Of a stretch of 64,000 nucleotides of DNA, positions 7,561 to 16,357 are shown in pieces (within the stretch, counting starts at the first letter, position 1; each line of letters begins with the position of its first letter). The stretch comes from Vibrio coralliilyticus ATCC BAA-450. Lineage in GTDB: Bacteria; Pseudomonadota; Gammaproteobacteria; Enterobacterales; Vibrionaceae. Made by a program: the position numbers and the translations under genes. The notes beneath the pieces are model-generated. The model was not told where the DNA came from. It did not search any database and was given only the letters and a program-made list of their open reading frames with translations. The stretch is from the NCBI RefSeq assembly GCF_000176135.1, contig NZ_ACZN01000013.1:62001-126000 (forward strand). The letters are read 5' to 3'.

Positions 7561-8925
7561 TTAACCGAAAGACGCCCAAATAACCGTGGCAACCAATACA
7601 GGGCAGACAAATTTCACGTAAGCAGGCCAGAGCTTTCCAAACCAGCCTTGCGTAAATTCTGGGTAGCCATGCTCAAGTTCTTTGATTTTCGAGTGACGAT
7701 TCCACACCCAACCACCAAACAAACAGAAGAGTAACGCTGCAGCAGGTTGAAGGTACTGGGTTGCGACGGTTGCAACCAAGCCAAATAAAGCACCAAAATT
7801 AAACACGATCACGATACTCACCAGCGCAATTAAACCACCAAGCACCCAGCTTGTGGTACTGCGTTTAGTGTTAAAGCGCTCCCCCACCAGCGCGACCGGA
7901 CACTCCAGCATAGAGATGGAAGAAGTCAGTGCCGCAATCGTCAGCAGTAGGAAGAACACAATCGCAAACAGCTGGCCTAATAAACCAAGGCTATCAAACA
8001 TCAAAGGCAATACGGTGAAAACCAAAGTATCTGAGCTAAGCAGAGAACCATCCTCAGCGTAGATCTGCACACCTTTTTGCATCGCTACAAACATCGCTGG
8101 CATAACCACCAAACCAGCGATAAAAGCAACCGCGGTATCGACCAAAGTGACGTTCATCGCCATTTTCGGTAAGTTCTCTTTCTTGCTGAGGTAAGAACCG
8201 TAGATCAGCATAGAACAGCCACCAATGGTCAGAGAAAAGAAGCCCTGCCCCATAGCAGCGAGAATCAATTTGCGATCCATCACCTTGTCAAAATCAGGGA
8301 CAAGATAATGCTTAAGTCCTTCCATCGCACCGGATTGAGTCATGATATAGATGAACAACAAACCAAACAGAACGAACAAAGCAGGCATCAGGCGCGTTGA
8401 CCATTTTTCGATGCCTTGTTTCACCCCGCCCTGCACGATGAGAATCGTCAGCACGTAGAAAACAACAGTACCAAACAGGTTACGCTCAACACTGAACCCC
8501 TTAAACCAGGCACTTGCGGCTTGCATACCTATCACATCAGCCACAGCACCAAGCAAAAAGCAGATCAGCCAGCCGCCTACAATGCTGTAAAACGCCAACA
8601 CAGCGCTGGGCACACTTAAACCTATCCATCCTACAAGCCCACCGACTTTTTTCGCCAGAGGATTAGCGGTGAGAGAGCGCATGCTATCCACGGGGTTAGC
8701 CTGACCATGACGACCTATCGCCATTTCGACCACCAGCATTGGAAACGCCACCACCAAAATCATCACCAGATAAACCAGCAAAAATGCCCCGCCACCATTA
8801 CTGGCAGCTTGAGTTGGGAAGCCCCAAATGTTACCTAAACCAACCGCAGCTCCAGCTGCCGCCAGAATAAAGCCTAAACGAGAGCCAAAGTGCTCACGTG
8901 TTTGAAAATTGTCTGCTTGTGCCAT
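7561..8925 (-). CDS. Sodium-dependent amino-acid transporter (NSS/SNF family)
   Basis: A 454-residue inner-membrane symporter with about 11-12 membrane segments. The N-terminal signature is REHFGSRLGFILAAAGAA, with GLGNIWGFP following, which forms the Na+ and substrate site in transmembrane helix 1 of LeuT/SERT-type carriers. Bacterial members move leucine, tryptophan, tyrosine or similar neutral amino acids with Na+. A near-consensus TrpR operator sits just before the start codon, so tryptophan (or another aromatic amino acid) is my preferred substrate, as in TnaT. That is inference from regulation, not from binding residues. Monocistronic; the ATG at 8925 is used. Confidence 0.9.
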   Translation of the reverse strand: MAQADNFQTREHFGSRLGFILAAAGAAVGLGNIWGFPTQAASNGGGAFLLVYLVMILVVAFPMLVVEMAIGRHGQANPVDSMRSLTANPLAKKVGGLVGWIGLSVPSAVLAFYSIVGGWLICFLLGAVADVIGMQAASAWFKGFSVERNLFGTVVFYVLTILIVQGGVKQGIEKWSTRLMPALFVLFGLLFIYIMTQSGAMEGLKHYLVPDFDKVMDRKLILAAMGQGFFSLTIGGCSMLIYGSYLSKKENLPKMAMNVTLVDTAVAFIAGLVVMPAMFVAMQKGVQIYAEDGSLLSSDTLVFTVLPLMFDSLGLLGQLFAIVFFLLLTIAALTSSISMLECPVALVGERFNTKRSTTSWVLGGLIALVSIVIVFNFGALFGLVATVATQYLQPAAALLFCLFGGWVWNRHSKIKELEHGYPEFTQGWFGKLWPAYVKFVCPVLVATVIWASFG

Positions 8926-8943
8926 ACCGCTTAACTCGCACCC

Positions 8944-8963
8944 GTAAACTAGTTGACTAGTAC
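8944..8963 (-). promoter_or_regulatory. TrpR-like operator before the NSS transporter
   Basis: The minus strand reads GTACTAGTCAACTAGTTTAC. This differs from the ideal TrpR palindrome GTACTAGTTAACTAGTAC at only two of 18 positions. It lies about 20 bases before the start codon, over the likely promoter, where a repressor would block transcription when tryptophan is abundant. Confidence 0.65.
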
Positions 8964-9257
8964 AATATTACAAAGCTCTTATTCACTCCAGCTATGAGGT
9001 TATTAAGTAACCAGAACAAGGCAAATAAATAGGAAATTAAGCTGTAAATTAATTCATACAAAGAATTTTTAACCAACCAGTAAGCAAAAATTGAAGCGTG
9101 AAGTGCGCCGAACAACCAATGTAATGAAAGATTCGAACTAATTTTCACCGTGATATCCGACGAATAAAACCCAAATAATCATTAAGTTAGCGAGCAAAGC
9201 TCAGCATTTTCGCTATTGGTTATGAGTTGGTTTACTAAATCCATTAAGGAGAGAAAA
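8964..9257. other. Intergenic region between the NSS transporter and chitinase genes
   Basis: AT-rich divergent promoter region. A GTG-initiated 63-codon frame on the minus strand (8957-9148) is hydrophobic but lacks a Shine-Dalgarno sequence and its end runs into the TrpR-like operator, so I do not call it. AAGGAG at 9246-9251 sets the chitinase start. No clear CRP site was seen. Confidence 0.4.
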
Positions 9258-11801
9258 ATGGGTTCAAATCTGCTCAGAGGCGCCATCATCGCGGCGCTAG
9301 GGCTAAGCTACCAAGCGCACGCCTATGATTGTGCTGGCTTGGTGGTTTGGGATAGCACTGCGGTCTACACATCCGGAGATCTAGTTCAGACATCCAACCA
9401 TGCTTATCAAGCCAGTCATTGGACACAGGGCAATGACCCCGTCAGCAACTCCGGTGACTGGGAAGCATGGAAAGATCTTGGGCAATGTGACACTGGCGGT
9501 GGCAACGCAGCTCCAGAGGTATCCATATCTTCTCCTGTCAATAATGCCGAGATCCCTGAAGGCACAGTCACCACGATACAGGCTTCCGCCAGTGATAGCG
9601 ATGGCAGCATCGCTCAAGTGGCCTTCCAAGTTGATGGTCAGAACATTGCGACGGTCACACAAGCGCCCTATCAAACAGATTGGACCGCGGTCGCAGGTGC
9701 GACCACCATTTCCGTTATTGCCACTGACAATGAAAACGCAACATCAGAAACGCAGATTGCAATCAGTGTCACCTTAGCTGGCGAACCTATTCCTCCTTCT
9801 GTCACTTTAACCAGCCCTTCAGGCAGCGAGCAATTGACGGAAGGCGACCTTCTCACATTGAGCGCAAATGCCTCCGACACAGATGGTAGCGTTGATAAAG
9901 TTGAATTTTTTGTCGATGGACAATTGATTGCTAGCGATACATCTGCACCTTACGAAACCACGTGGACCTCAGTCAGTGGCACTCATACCTTCAAGGCCAA
10001 AGCCACAGACAACGACAACCAGACGACCTCAACACAAGAAGTATCGCTGGTTGTCGCCAGCAACGCAGCAGGTGGCTGCGCAGGGCTACCGACTTATACC
10101 GCAGGTACCAGCTACAGTGCGGGTCAGTTGGTACAGAACCACAATCAAAAATACCGTTGTGACATTGCTGGTTGGTGTTCTTCAGCCTCAGCTTGGGCCT
10201 ATGAGCCAGGACAAGGAGACTATTGGGATGAAGCATGGACGGGGTTAGGCGCTTGTGCCGCTCCACCGGCGGTAACCATCACTAGCCCTAGTGACAATCA
10301 AATATTGCTTGCTGGCAGTACGGTCAGTTTCGCTGCTGACGCGTCTGACTCCGATGGGACAGTAAGCCAAGTCGAATTCTTCGCAGGCAGTAACAGCCTA
10401 GGTGTGGTGACACAGCCACCTTACGCGGTGAGTTGGACAGCGACTCAGGTTGGCCTAAATAGCCTCAAAGCCGTCGCGACAGACAATGAAAACAACACGG
10501 GCGAAGCGACGGTTTCGGTAACAGTCAGTGACCAAGACTTAGTGGTTGCACTGACATCGCCAGCACCGGGCCAAACCGTCGGGTTAGGTAAATCGGTCCA
10601 GTTTGCCGCCGATGCAACATCGCTGTCTGCCAGCGTGGCGCAGGTCGATTTCTTAGTGAACGGAGCGATTGTCGGCACAGATACCACTGCACCATACAGC
10701 TATAACTGGACCGCAGGTGCGGTAGGTAGCTATACCGTTGCGGCCAAAGCCACAGACTCAGCCAACAGTGAAGTGACGTCCGATGCTGCGACAATTTCTG
10801 TAGTTGAACAGACAGAAAAAACGCACAAGTTGATCGGATACTGGCATAACTTCGTCAACGGTGCAGGGTGCCCAATGCGATTGGCGGATATGTCGGACGC
10901 TTGGGATGTTATCGACATTGCATTTGCCGAGAATGATCGCAACAGCGATGGTACTGTCCACTTTAACCTTTACTCTGGTGATATCCATAGCAGTTGTGCT
11001 GCACTTGACCCAACGCAGTTCAAACAAGACATGGCAGCGCTACAAGCTAAAGGTAAAAAGTTTGTCCTTTCTCTTGGTGGTGCAGAAGGCACGATTACAC
11101 TCAATACTGATCAGGATGAAGCCAACTTTGTCTCCAGCTTGACTGACATCATCAAGGAATGGGGTTTCGATGGTCTTGATGTCGACTTAGAGAGTGGATC
11201 TAATCTGGTTCATGGCTCGCAAATTCAGGCACGCTTAGGCCGAGCACTACTGCAAATCGAGCAAAACATGGGTGGGGATATGTACCTGACTATGGCGCCA
11301 GAACACCCTTATGTTCAAGGCGGATTCGTGGCTTACAGTGGCATTTGGGGGGCGTACATTCCGGTCATTAATGACACACGCAGTACACTAGATCTTCTCC
11401 ACGTACAGCTATACAACAATGGTGGCCTGCCGAACCCTTACACGCAAGGTAGTGCTGCTGAAGGTTCAGTCGATATGATGGTTGCCCAATCTAAGATGCT
11501 GATTGAAGGCTTTAAGCTGGCAGATGGCTCTCAGTTTGCGCCGCTTCGAGATGATCAAGTCGCTATCGGCTTGCCATCAGGTCCTAGCTCAGCGAACTCA
11601 GGGCAAGCACCGACTCAAAACATTCTTGATGCATTAGATTGTCTGACTAAAGGCACCAGCTGTGGCTCAGTTGCTCCTGCCTTTAACTATCCTAATTATG
11701 CGGGTGTGATGACCTGGTCGATTAACTGGGATGAGCACGATGGGTTCATCTTCTCAGGTCCTGTCGGCGACAAGCTGACCCAGATGAATAACAGCCAATA
11801 A
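9258..11801 (+). CDS. Secreted multi-domain chitinase (GH18 with two CBM5/12 domains)
   Basis: An 847-residue exported endochitinase. Start chosen at ATG 9258, seven bases after AAGGAG, rather than an upstream ATG at 9216. Signal peptide ends at YQAHA (residue 22). Then: chitin-binding CBM5/12 (about 25-78), two Ig-like repeats (about 83-268), a second CBM5/12 (about 274-334), two more Ig-like repeats (about 336-515), and the GH18 barrel (about 520-840). The catalytic motif DGLDVDLE places the acid at E645. The size and order resemble the 846-residue ChiA-type chitinases secreted by type II secretion in V. cholerae. In vibrios such genes respond to chitin through ChiS. Monocistronic. Confidence 0.95.
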   Translation: MGSNLLRGAIIAALGLSYQAHAYDCAGLVVWDSTAVYTSGDLVQTSNHAYQASHWTQGNDPVSNSGDWEAWKDLGQCDTGGGNAAPEVSISSPVNNAEIPEGTVTTIQASASDSDGSIAQVAFQVDGQNIATVTQAPYQTDWTAVAGATTISVIATDNENATSETQIAISVTLAGEPIPPSVTLTSPSGSEQLTEGDLLTLSANASDTDGSVDKVEFFVDGQLIASDTSAPYETTWTSVSGTHTFKAKATDNDNQTTSTQEVSLVVASNAAGGCAGLPTYTAGTSYSAGQLVQNHNQKYRCDIAGWCSSASAWAYEPGQGDYWDEAWTGLGACAAPPAVTITSPSDNQILLAGSTVSFAADASDSDGTVSQVEFFAGSNSLGVVTQPPYAVSWTATQVGLNSLKAVATDNENNTGEATVSVTVSDQDLVVALTSPAPGQTVGLGKSVQFAADATSLSASVAQVDFLVNGAIVGTDTTAPYSYNWTAGAVGSYTVAAKATDSANSEVTSDAATISVVEQTEKTHKLIGYWHNFVNGAGCPMRLADMSDAWDVIDIAFAENDRNSDGTVHFNLYSGDIHSSCAALDPTQFKQDMAALQAKGKKFVLSLGGAEGTITLNTDQDEANFVSSLTDIIKEWGFDGLDVDLESGSNLVHGSQIQARLGRALLQIEQNMGGDMYLTMAPEHPYVQGGFVAYSGIWGAYIPVINDTRSTLDLLHVQLYNNGGLPNPYTQGSAAEGSVDMMVAQSKMLIEGFKLADGSQFAPLRDDQVAIGLPSGPSSANSGQAPTQNILDALDCLTKGTSCGSVAPAFNYPNYAGVMTWSINWDEHDGFIFSGPVGDKLTQMNNSQ

Positions 11802-11833
11802 AAGAGAAGAGCGCCGTTTGGCGCTCTTCTCTT
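11802..11833. terminator. Terminator between chitinase and yggN
   Basis: AAGAGAAGAGCGC and GCGCTCTTCTCTT form a 13-base-pair stem between convergent genes. T-runs are short on both sides, but the stem is strong. Confidence 0.75.
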
Positions 11834-11841
11834 ACCGGGAT

Positions 11842-12585
11842 TTAAATAGTGAAAATCTGATAATCTTTTAGCTGTGGAATTTTCTTATGTAATTCCTGCT
11901 CTTGCTCAGCCATATTATCAAGTGAGTCACAGAATTCCTGACTCTGTTTCTCCACGTCGACGGAGTGTTCTTCAAGTCTTTTTGCAATTCGCTCTTTCAG
12001 CTCACTCATAGTATCCGCCATCTCTGTCAGATTCAGACCACCTTCCGCTTTCATTTTTTCCGACATCGCATTGAATGCACTGGTGATGAACTCTTCATTG
12101 AACAACTTCTTCGCGCTTTCAAAATCTTCCGCCCACGTTTCGCGCAGTGAGCCAAAGCTGTCCGCTGGTAAAACCAAATCGCCATTTTGGTAATAACGAG
12201 CTTCGATGTCGGCGTAAAACTGCTGCATGGAGGCTTTCACACTGTCGAAAGCTTCCGGCGCATCGAAACTTTGGCCAACATCATCAATAATGTCGTTCGT
12301 CAAAGCCAGACCATCTTGAGCAATCTGCTTTGCTCGTGGCAAGTAATCATTTAAATTGCTGCGATAGTCAGCGATCGCTTGCTGCTGTGACGCATCTAAA
12401 GGGATGACCTCTCCATGAATAGTCAAGGTGTTATCAGCATTCACAATCGCACTGTCACCACTGACTTGATGGATCTCTAACGTCTCACCATTAATGCGGA
12501 TATCATTTTTCAAATCGACCTGACATTGAGCTGCGTATACCTGACTCGCCATCAGCAACGGGATGGTCATTAGTACTCGTTTCAT
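11842..12585 (-). CDS. YggN family (DUF2884) periplasmic protein
   Basis: A 247-residue protein with an N-terminal signal peptide (MKRVLMTIPLLMASQVYAA, cleavage after YA or YAA) and a CQ at the mature start. The body is acidic and mostly helical. It resembles E. coli YggN (DUF2884), whose function is unknown. A possible coiled stretch lies near the C-terminus (ELKERIAKRLEEHSVDVEKQ). It is alone on the minus strand, with the chitinase convergent and the GreA/B-like gene upstream in the same direction. No enzymatic motif is visible. Confidence 0.75.
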   Translation of the reverse strand: MKRVLMTIPLLMASQVYAAQCQVDLKNDIRINGETLEIHQVSGDSAIVNADNTLTIHGEVIPLDASQQQAIADYRSNLNDYLPRAKQIAQDGLALTNDIIDDVGQSFDAPEAFDSVKASMQQFYADIEARYYQNGDLVLPADSFGSLRETWAEDFESAKKLFNEEFITSAFNAMSEKMKAEGGLNLTEMADTMSELKERIAKRLEEHSVDVEKQSQEFCDSLDNMAEQEQELHKKIPQLKDYQIFTI

Positions 12586-12641
12586 TTTAATCTCACCGTA
12601 TTGACTCTTCGCTACCCTAACAAAAACTCAACGCACTTGCG

Positions 12642-13118
12642 TCAAATTATCGTATCTACCTCATAGCTAAAGGTGGTTGTCGCGACCTGATACTCTACTT
12701 CATCCCCCATAGACTTACCTTTCATAGCAAAGCCAAGTGGTGAATCGAACGTGACTAACATGACTTCTTGTTGCTGATGCTGGACTTTCAAACCACCCGT
12801 GCAAGGCGCAACAAAAAACCATCGACGGTTATCCTCAAGATCAATTAAAGAAACCAGACTACCAAGAGTGATTCGCTCTGATTGCTGTGGTAGTTGAAGA
12901 TGAGCCATGACATCCAGATCTCGTTCGCATTCCTGTACACGCATGGCCTGTCCATGAGCAAGGTAGGATGCCTCCAGCGCCAAAGTATCATATTTGTGCT
13001 CTGGAACAGTTTCTTCATCAGTGGCAGATTCAATCGCACGTTGAGTAGCATTGTTGGCCACTTCAAGAGAGTGTTGCATCGCAGTCAATATGGTTTGCAG
13101 TAACTCCGATTTATTCAT
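12642..13118 (-). CDS. GreA/GreB-family (Rnk-like) transcription factor
   Basis: A 158-residue protein. Residues 1-75 are helical (MNKSELLQTILTAMQ, then HKYDTLALEASYLAHGQ), and the rest has the FKBP-like C-terminal domain of GreA/GreB, seen as ITLGSLVSLIDLEDNRRWFF and then TFDSPLGFAMKGKSMGDEV. Classical Gre factors enter the RNA polymerase secondary channel and stimulate transcript cleavage with acidic residues at the coiled-coil tip. Here a DEET stretch is near residue 34-37, but the N-terminal arm is short for a full coiled coil. A Gfh- or Rnk-like regulator of RNA polymerase is the safest reading. It is divergent from the RecQ-like gene, with 77 bp between them. Confidence 0.75.
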   Translation of the reverse strand: MNKSELLQTILTAMQHSLEVANNATQRAIESATDEETVPEHKYDTLALEASYLAHGQAMRVQECERDLDVMAHLQLPQQSERITLGSLVSLIDLEDNRRWFFVAPCTGGLKVQHQQQEVMLVTFDSPLGFAMKGKSMGDEVEYQVATTTFSYEVDTII

Positions 13119-13195
13119 ACTAAAATCATGTTCCTTCCCGTCTAATCCCTCTAGAATACTACGTCAGGCACTCTCGTCATACTGGTAACAGGCAA

Positions 13196-15127
13196 ATGCA
13201 AACATCAGGCAACCAAGATAAAATCCACGCTACATTACGCACCGCTTTCGGCTTTGAGCAACTCAGAGACGGGCAATATCAAGTAATAGATAAGGTTTTG
13301 GATGGCAAGTCCTGTGCGGCTATTTTCCCGACAGGTTCAGGAAAATCTCTTTGTTATCAGCTATCTGCTTTATGTTTACCACACCTGACCTTAGTCATTT
13401 CTCCTCTACTAGCATTGATGAAAGATCAGCTCGAATTCCTGCACAGCAAAGGGATCGCGGCAGCCTCTCTCAACTCCAGCCAAAGCAAGGAAGAAGTCCA
13501 ACGGATCATGGCGCAAGTGCGTAATGGCGATGTGAAGATCCTAATGGTGTCTGTCGAACGACTGAAAAATGAGCGTTTTCGTCACTTTTTATCTCAGCTC
13601 AGTATCTCGCAATTGGTTGTCGATGAAGCGCACTGTATCTCAGAATGGGGGCACAATTTTCGCCCTGACTACCTAAAGCTTCCTCAGTTTCAACAAGAAC
13701 TCGCGATTCCTCAAGTTCTCCTTTTGACCGCAACGGCAACGCAAGCAGTATTGGATGACATGAGTAAGAAATTCAACATAGCGCCGCATGACATTACGGT
13801 CACTGGGTTTTATCGACCTAATCTGGACATTTCAGTCATGCCCTGTTCGCAAGCAGAAAAAGATGACGCCTTGTTATCGGTCATCAGCCAAAATCCAAAG
13901 TTACCTACCATTGTTTACGTAACTCAGCAGAACAGTGCCGAGCGTATTGCCAAGTTACTTGCCGAACAAGGCGTTAAAGCCACGGCTTATCACGCGGGAC
14001 TAGACAGTGAAACCCGAGAACGAATTCAGCAGAACTTTATGTCTGGTCAGACAGATTGCATTGCCGCTACCATCGCTTTTGGTATGGGAGTGGATAAATC
14101 GGATATCCGCCGTGTGATTCATTTTGATTTACCTAAATCAATTGAAAACTACGCGCAAGAAATTGGCCGAGCAGGTCGAGACGGACAAACTTCACAATGC
14201 ATTTTGCTCGCCAATGAGGACGGTGTATGTACGTTGGAAAATTTTGTCTACGGCGATACACCTGAATACGATGAAATCCATAACGTCATTCAGCAAGCCG
14301 TTGCATCAGAGCAAAACTGGGAAGTGGTGATCTCTCGTCTTTCCTCTGACAGTAATATTCGTCAGTTGCCACTGAAAACATTGCTCGTGTACATGGAGAT
14401 GGCTAAGGTCATCACCGCCCAATACAGTTACTTCGCCGATTATCGCTTCAAATTCATTAGGCCTAAGCAGGATATTATTGAACACTTCGATGGCGAGAGG
14501 CGCCAATTTAGTGAAGCGTTGTTCCACTGTTCACCGCAAGCCAGACTCTGGTGCCAGGTTGATTTTGACGCTCTGTGGCAAAGCTACCAAGGCGAGCGCT
14601 CGCGTGCTGTCGCCGCACTAGATTATTTCCACCAAAACGGATGGATTGAACTGGAAAGCAAGTTAATGACCGAAGTGTATCGGGTCAGCCCACCTCAACA
14701 ATCTATCGAAGACCTCAGTGAGCAGCTTTGGCAACTGTTTAACAACAAAGAGCGCAGTGACGTGGAACGTATTCACAACCTGTTAGCGTTGTTCAAATCC
14801 AAACACTGTTTGAGTAAGGCGTTAGCAAACTACTTTTCAGACAGCCAAGCCCCTGAGCAGTGTGGCCACTGTAGCGTATGTCGTGGAGAACAACATGCTT
14901 GGCCAGATGCGCTAAACCCACAATTAGATCGCGAACAGATTGCTGACTGGTTGGCTCCTCTTCAAGGTAAATCCGCCTCGCCATTATCCAACAATCTTAA
15001 AACGAAGTTCCTGTGCGGCATAGCTACCCCTTGGTTTACCAAAGTTAAAGCGCGCAGCTTAGCTGGGTTTGGCAAACTCAGTGAACATCCATATCAGCAA
15101 GTGCTGAGCGAAATTGAGTCACTTTAG
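13196..15127 (+). CDS. RecQ-family ATP-dependent DNA helicase
   Basis: A 643-residue superfamily-2 helicase. Motif 0 and Walker A are FGFEQLRDGQ and FPTGSGKS; the DEAH box is VVDEAHCISEWGHNFRPDY, which carries the RecQ aromatic loop; motif VI is QEIGRAGRDGQ. A cysteine cluster (CGHCSVC) near residue 558 fits the RecQ-type zinc subdomain, but no HRDC domain follows, so this is not the canonical RecQ. Vibrios carry it as a second RecQ-like helicase of unknown specific role. It ends six bases before the convergent dinB stop, with no terminator in the gap. Confidence 0.85.
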   Translation: MQTSGNQDKIHATLRTAFGFEQLRDGQYQVIDKVLDGKSCAAIFPTGSGKSLCYQLSALCLPHLTLVISPLLALMKDQLEFLHSKGIAAASLNSSQSKEEVQRIMAQVRNGDVKILMVSVERLKNERFRHFLSQLSISQLVVDEAHCISEWGHNFRPDYLKLPQFQQELAIPQVLLLTATATQAVLDDMSKKFNIAPHDITVTGFYRPNLDISVMPCSQAEKDDALLSVISQNPKLPTIVYVTQQNSAERIAKLLAEQGVKATAYHAGLDSETRERIQQNFMSGQTDCIAATIAFGMGVDKSDIRRVIHFDLPKSIENYAQEIGRAGRDGQTSQCILLANEDGVCTLENFVYGDTPEYDEIHNVIQQAVASEQNWEVVISRLSSDSNIRQLPLKTLLVYMEMAKVITAQYSYFADYRFKFIRPKQDIIEHFDGERRQFSEALFHCSPQARLWCQVDFDALWQSYQGERSRAVAALDYFHQNGWIELESKLMTEVYRVSPPQQSIEDLSEQLWQLFNNKERSDVERIHNLLALFKSKHCLSKALANYFSDSQAPEQCGHCSVCRGEQHAWPDALNPQLDREQIADWLAPLQGKSASPLSNNLKTKFLCGIATPWFTKVKARSLAGFGKLSEHPYQQVLSEIESL

Positions 15128-15133
15128 TTGGCG

Positions 15134-16201
15134 TCAGAAAAAGCTCAGCTGTTTGGTTTGCTCTTCAGGCTTAAGCATCACGTTTAAGCCTAATAGCCGA
15201 ATCTCGCGCCCTTGCTGGCGTTTAAGAATATCACGCAATAAATCTTTGAAGTAATCCAGCTCAAGTTCAGGGTGTATGTGTTCAATCGTGGTGAGCTGAA
15301 AATCCGCAAACTTGAGTTTGATACCCTGCTTGATAATGGCTTTCTCAGGAGAGGCTTTGATCAGTCGTGTTTCCAACTCAGGAAAGAGCTTATGTTCAAT
15401 CACCTGCCAACACTCGTCATAAGTACTGATATTTTCGCTGAAAGTGCGCTCAACACCGACCGATTTTCGTTCACGTTCTACCACTACCTCTCGCCGGTCA
15501 ATACCATGGCTCTTCTTCCACAGAGAGGCACCTAATCGACCAAAGCGTAATAACAGCTCACGGTAATCACTGTTTTTTACATCCTCACAGAGATAAAAAC
15601 CTGCCTGATGCAATTTTTCTAAGCTCACCTTTCCCACACCGGGAATTTTTTCTAGTGGTAGTTTATCAACAACCTGCTGGACTTTTTCCGGCGGTATCAC
15701 GTACTGCCCATTGGGCTTATTCATATCCGAAGCGACCTTTGCTAGAAACTTTACCGGAGCAACACCAGCCGACGCCGTTAGCTGAAGTTCATTAAAAATA
15801 TCTCGCCGGATTGCTTCTGCAATTAACGTTGCTGAGCCCTGACACTGCTCAGAATCCGTCACGTCCAAAAAGGCTTCATCCAAGGACAAAGGCTCAATCA
15901 ATGTCGTGTAGCGAGAGAAAATCTCACGAATATGCTGAGAAGCTTGTTTGTACACTTGCATACGCCCTGGAACAACCAGAAGGTGAGGACACAATTTTAA
16001 CGCCTGCCCAGTAGGCATCGCACTTCGGATGCCAAACTTTCTCGCTTCATAGTTGCAAGTACTCAGAACGCCACGTTGTTTTTCATGCCCACCAACGGCT
16101 AATGGCCTTCCGCGATAGCTCGGGTTATCACGCATCTCCACCGCAGCATAAAAGCAGTCCATATCAACATGAATGATCTTTCTTACTTTTTCGTCGGACA
16201 T
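15134..16201 (-). CDS. dinB: DNA polymerase IV (Y-family translesion polymerase)
   Basis: A 355-residue error-prone polymerase. I start it at ATG 16201 (MSDEKVRKIIHVDMD); the ATG at 16225 would lie inside the LexA box. The active site is visible as HVDMDCFYAAVEMRD near the start and SLDEAFLDVT in the palm; the KIPGVGK helix-hairpin-helix and the little-finger domain follow. The C-terminal QLSFF is a beta-clamp binding peptide of the QLsLF type. It is SOS-regulated through the LexA site at 16216-16235. Confidence 0.95.
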   Translation of the reverse strand: MSDEKVRKIIHVDMDCFYAAVEMRDNPSYRGRPLAVGGHEKQRGVLSTCNYEARKFGIRSAMPTGQALKLCPHLLVVPGRMQVYKQASQHIREIFSRYTTLIEPLSLDEAFLDVTDSEQCQGSATLIAEAIRRDIFNELQLTASAGVAPVKFLAKVASDMNKPNGQYVIPPEKVQQVVDKLPLEKIPGVGKVSLEKLHQAGFYLCEDVKNSDYRELLLRFGRLGASLWKKSHGIDRREVVVERERKSVGVERTFSENISTYDECWQVIEHKLFPELETRLIKASPEKAIIKQGIKLKFADFQLTTIEHIHPELELDYFKDLLRDILKRQQGREIRLLGLNVMLKPEEQTKQLSFF

Positions 16202-16215
16202 AACCACACATAAAA

Positions 16216-16235
16216 AACTGTACATAAATACAGTA
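16216..16235 (-). promoter_or_regulatory. LexA (SOS) box of dinB
   Basis: CTGT (16218-16221), eight bases, ACAG (16230-16233): AACTGTACATAAATACAGTA matches the E. coli SOS box closely. It is 15 bases before the dinB ATG. Confidence 0.85.
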
Positions 16236-16357
16236 TAACTTTTCTCTCTCTACTCGCCAACAGTCGTAAGAAGAGCGAAACTTTTTCCGCATTTCTAATA
16301 GAAGTATCAAAATATGCAGTTATTATTAATTTATAAGTTGCGATAAGGAGGACTCAG

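Noticed and set aside
8957..9148. 63-codon hydrophobic frame on the minus strand between the NSS transporter and chitinase genes
   Set aside because: GTG start without a Shine-Dalgarno sequence, AT-rich composition, and its end lies in the TrpR-like operator region.
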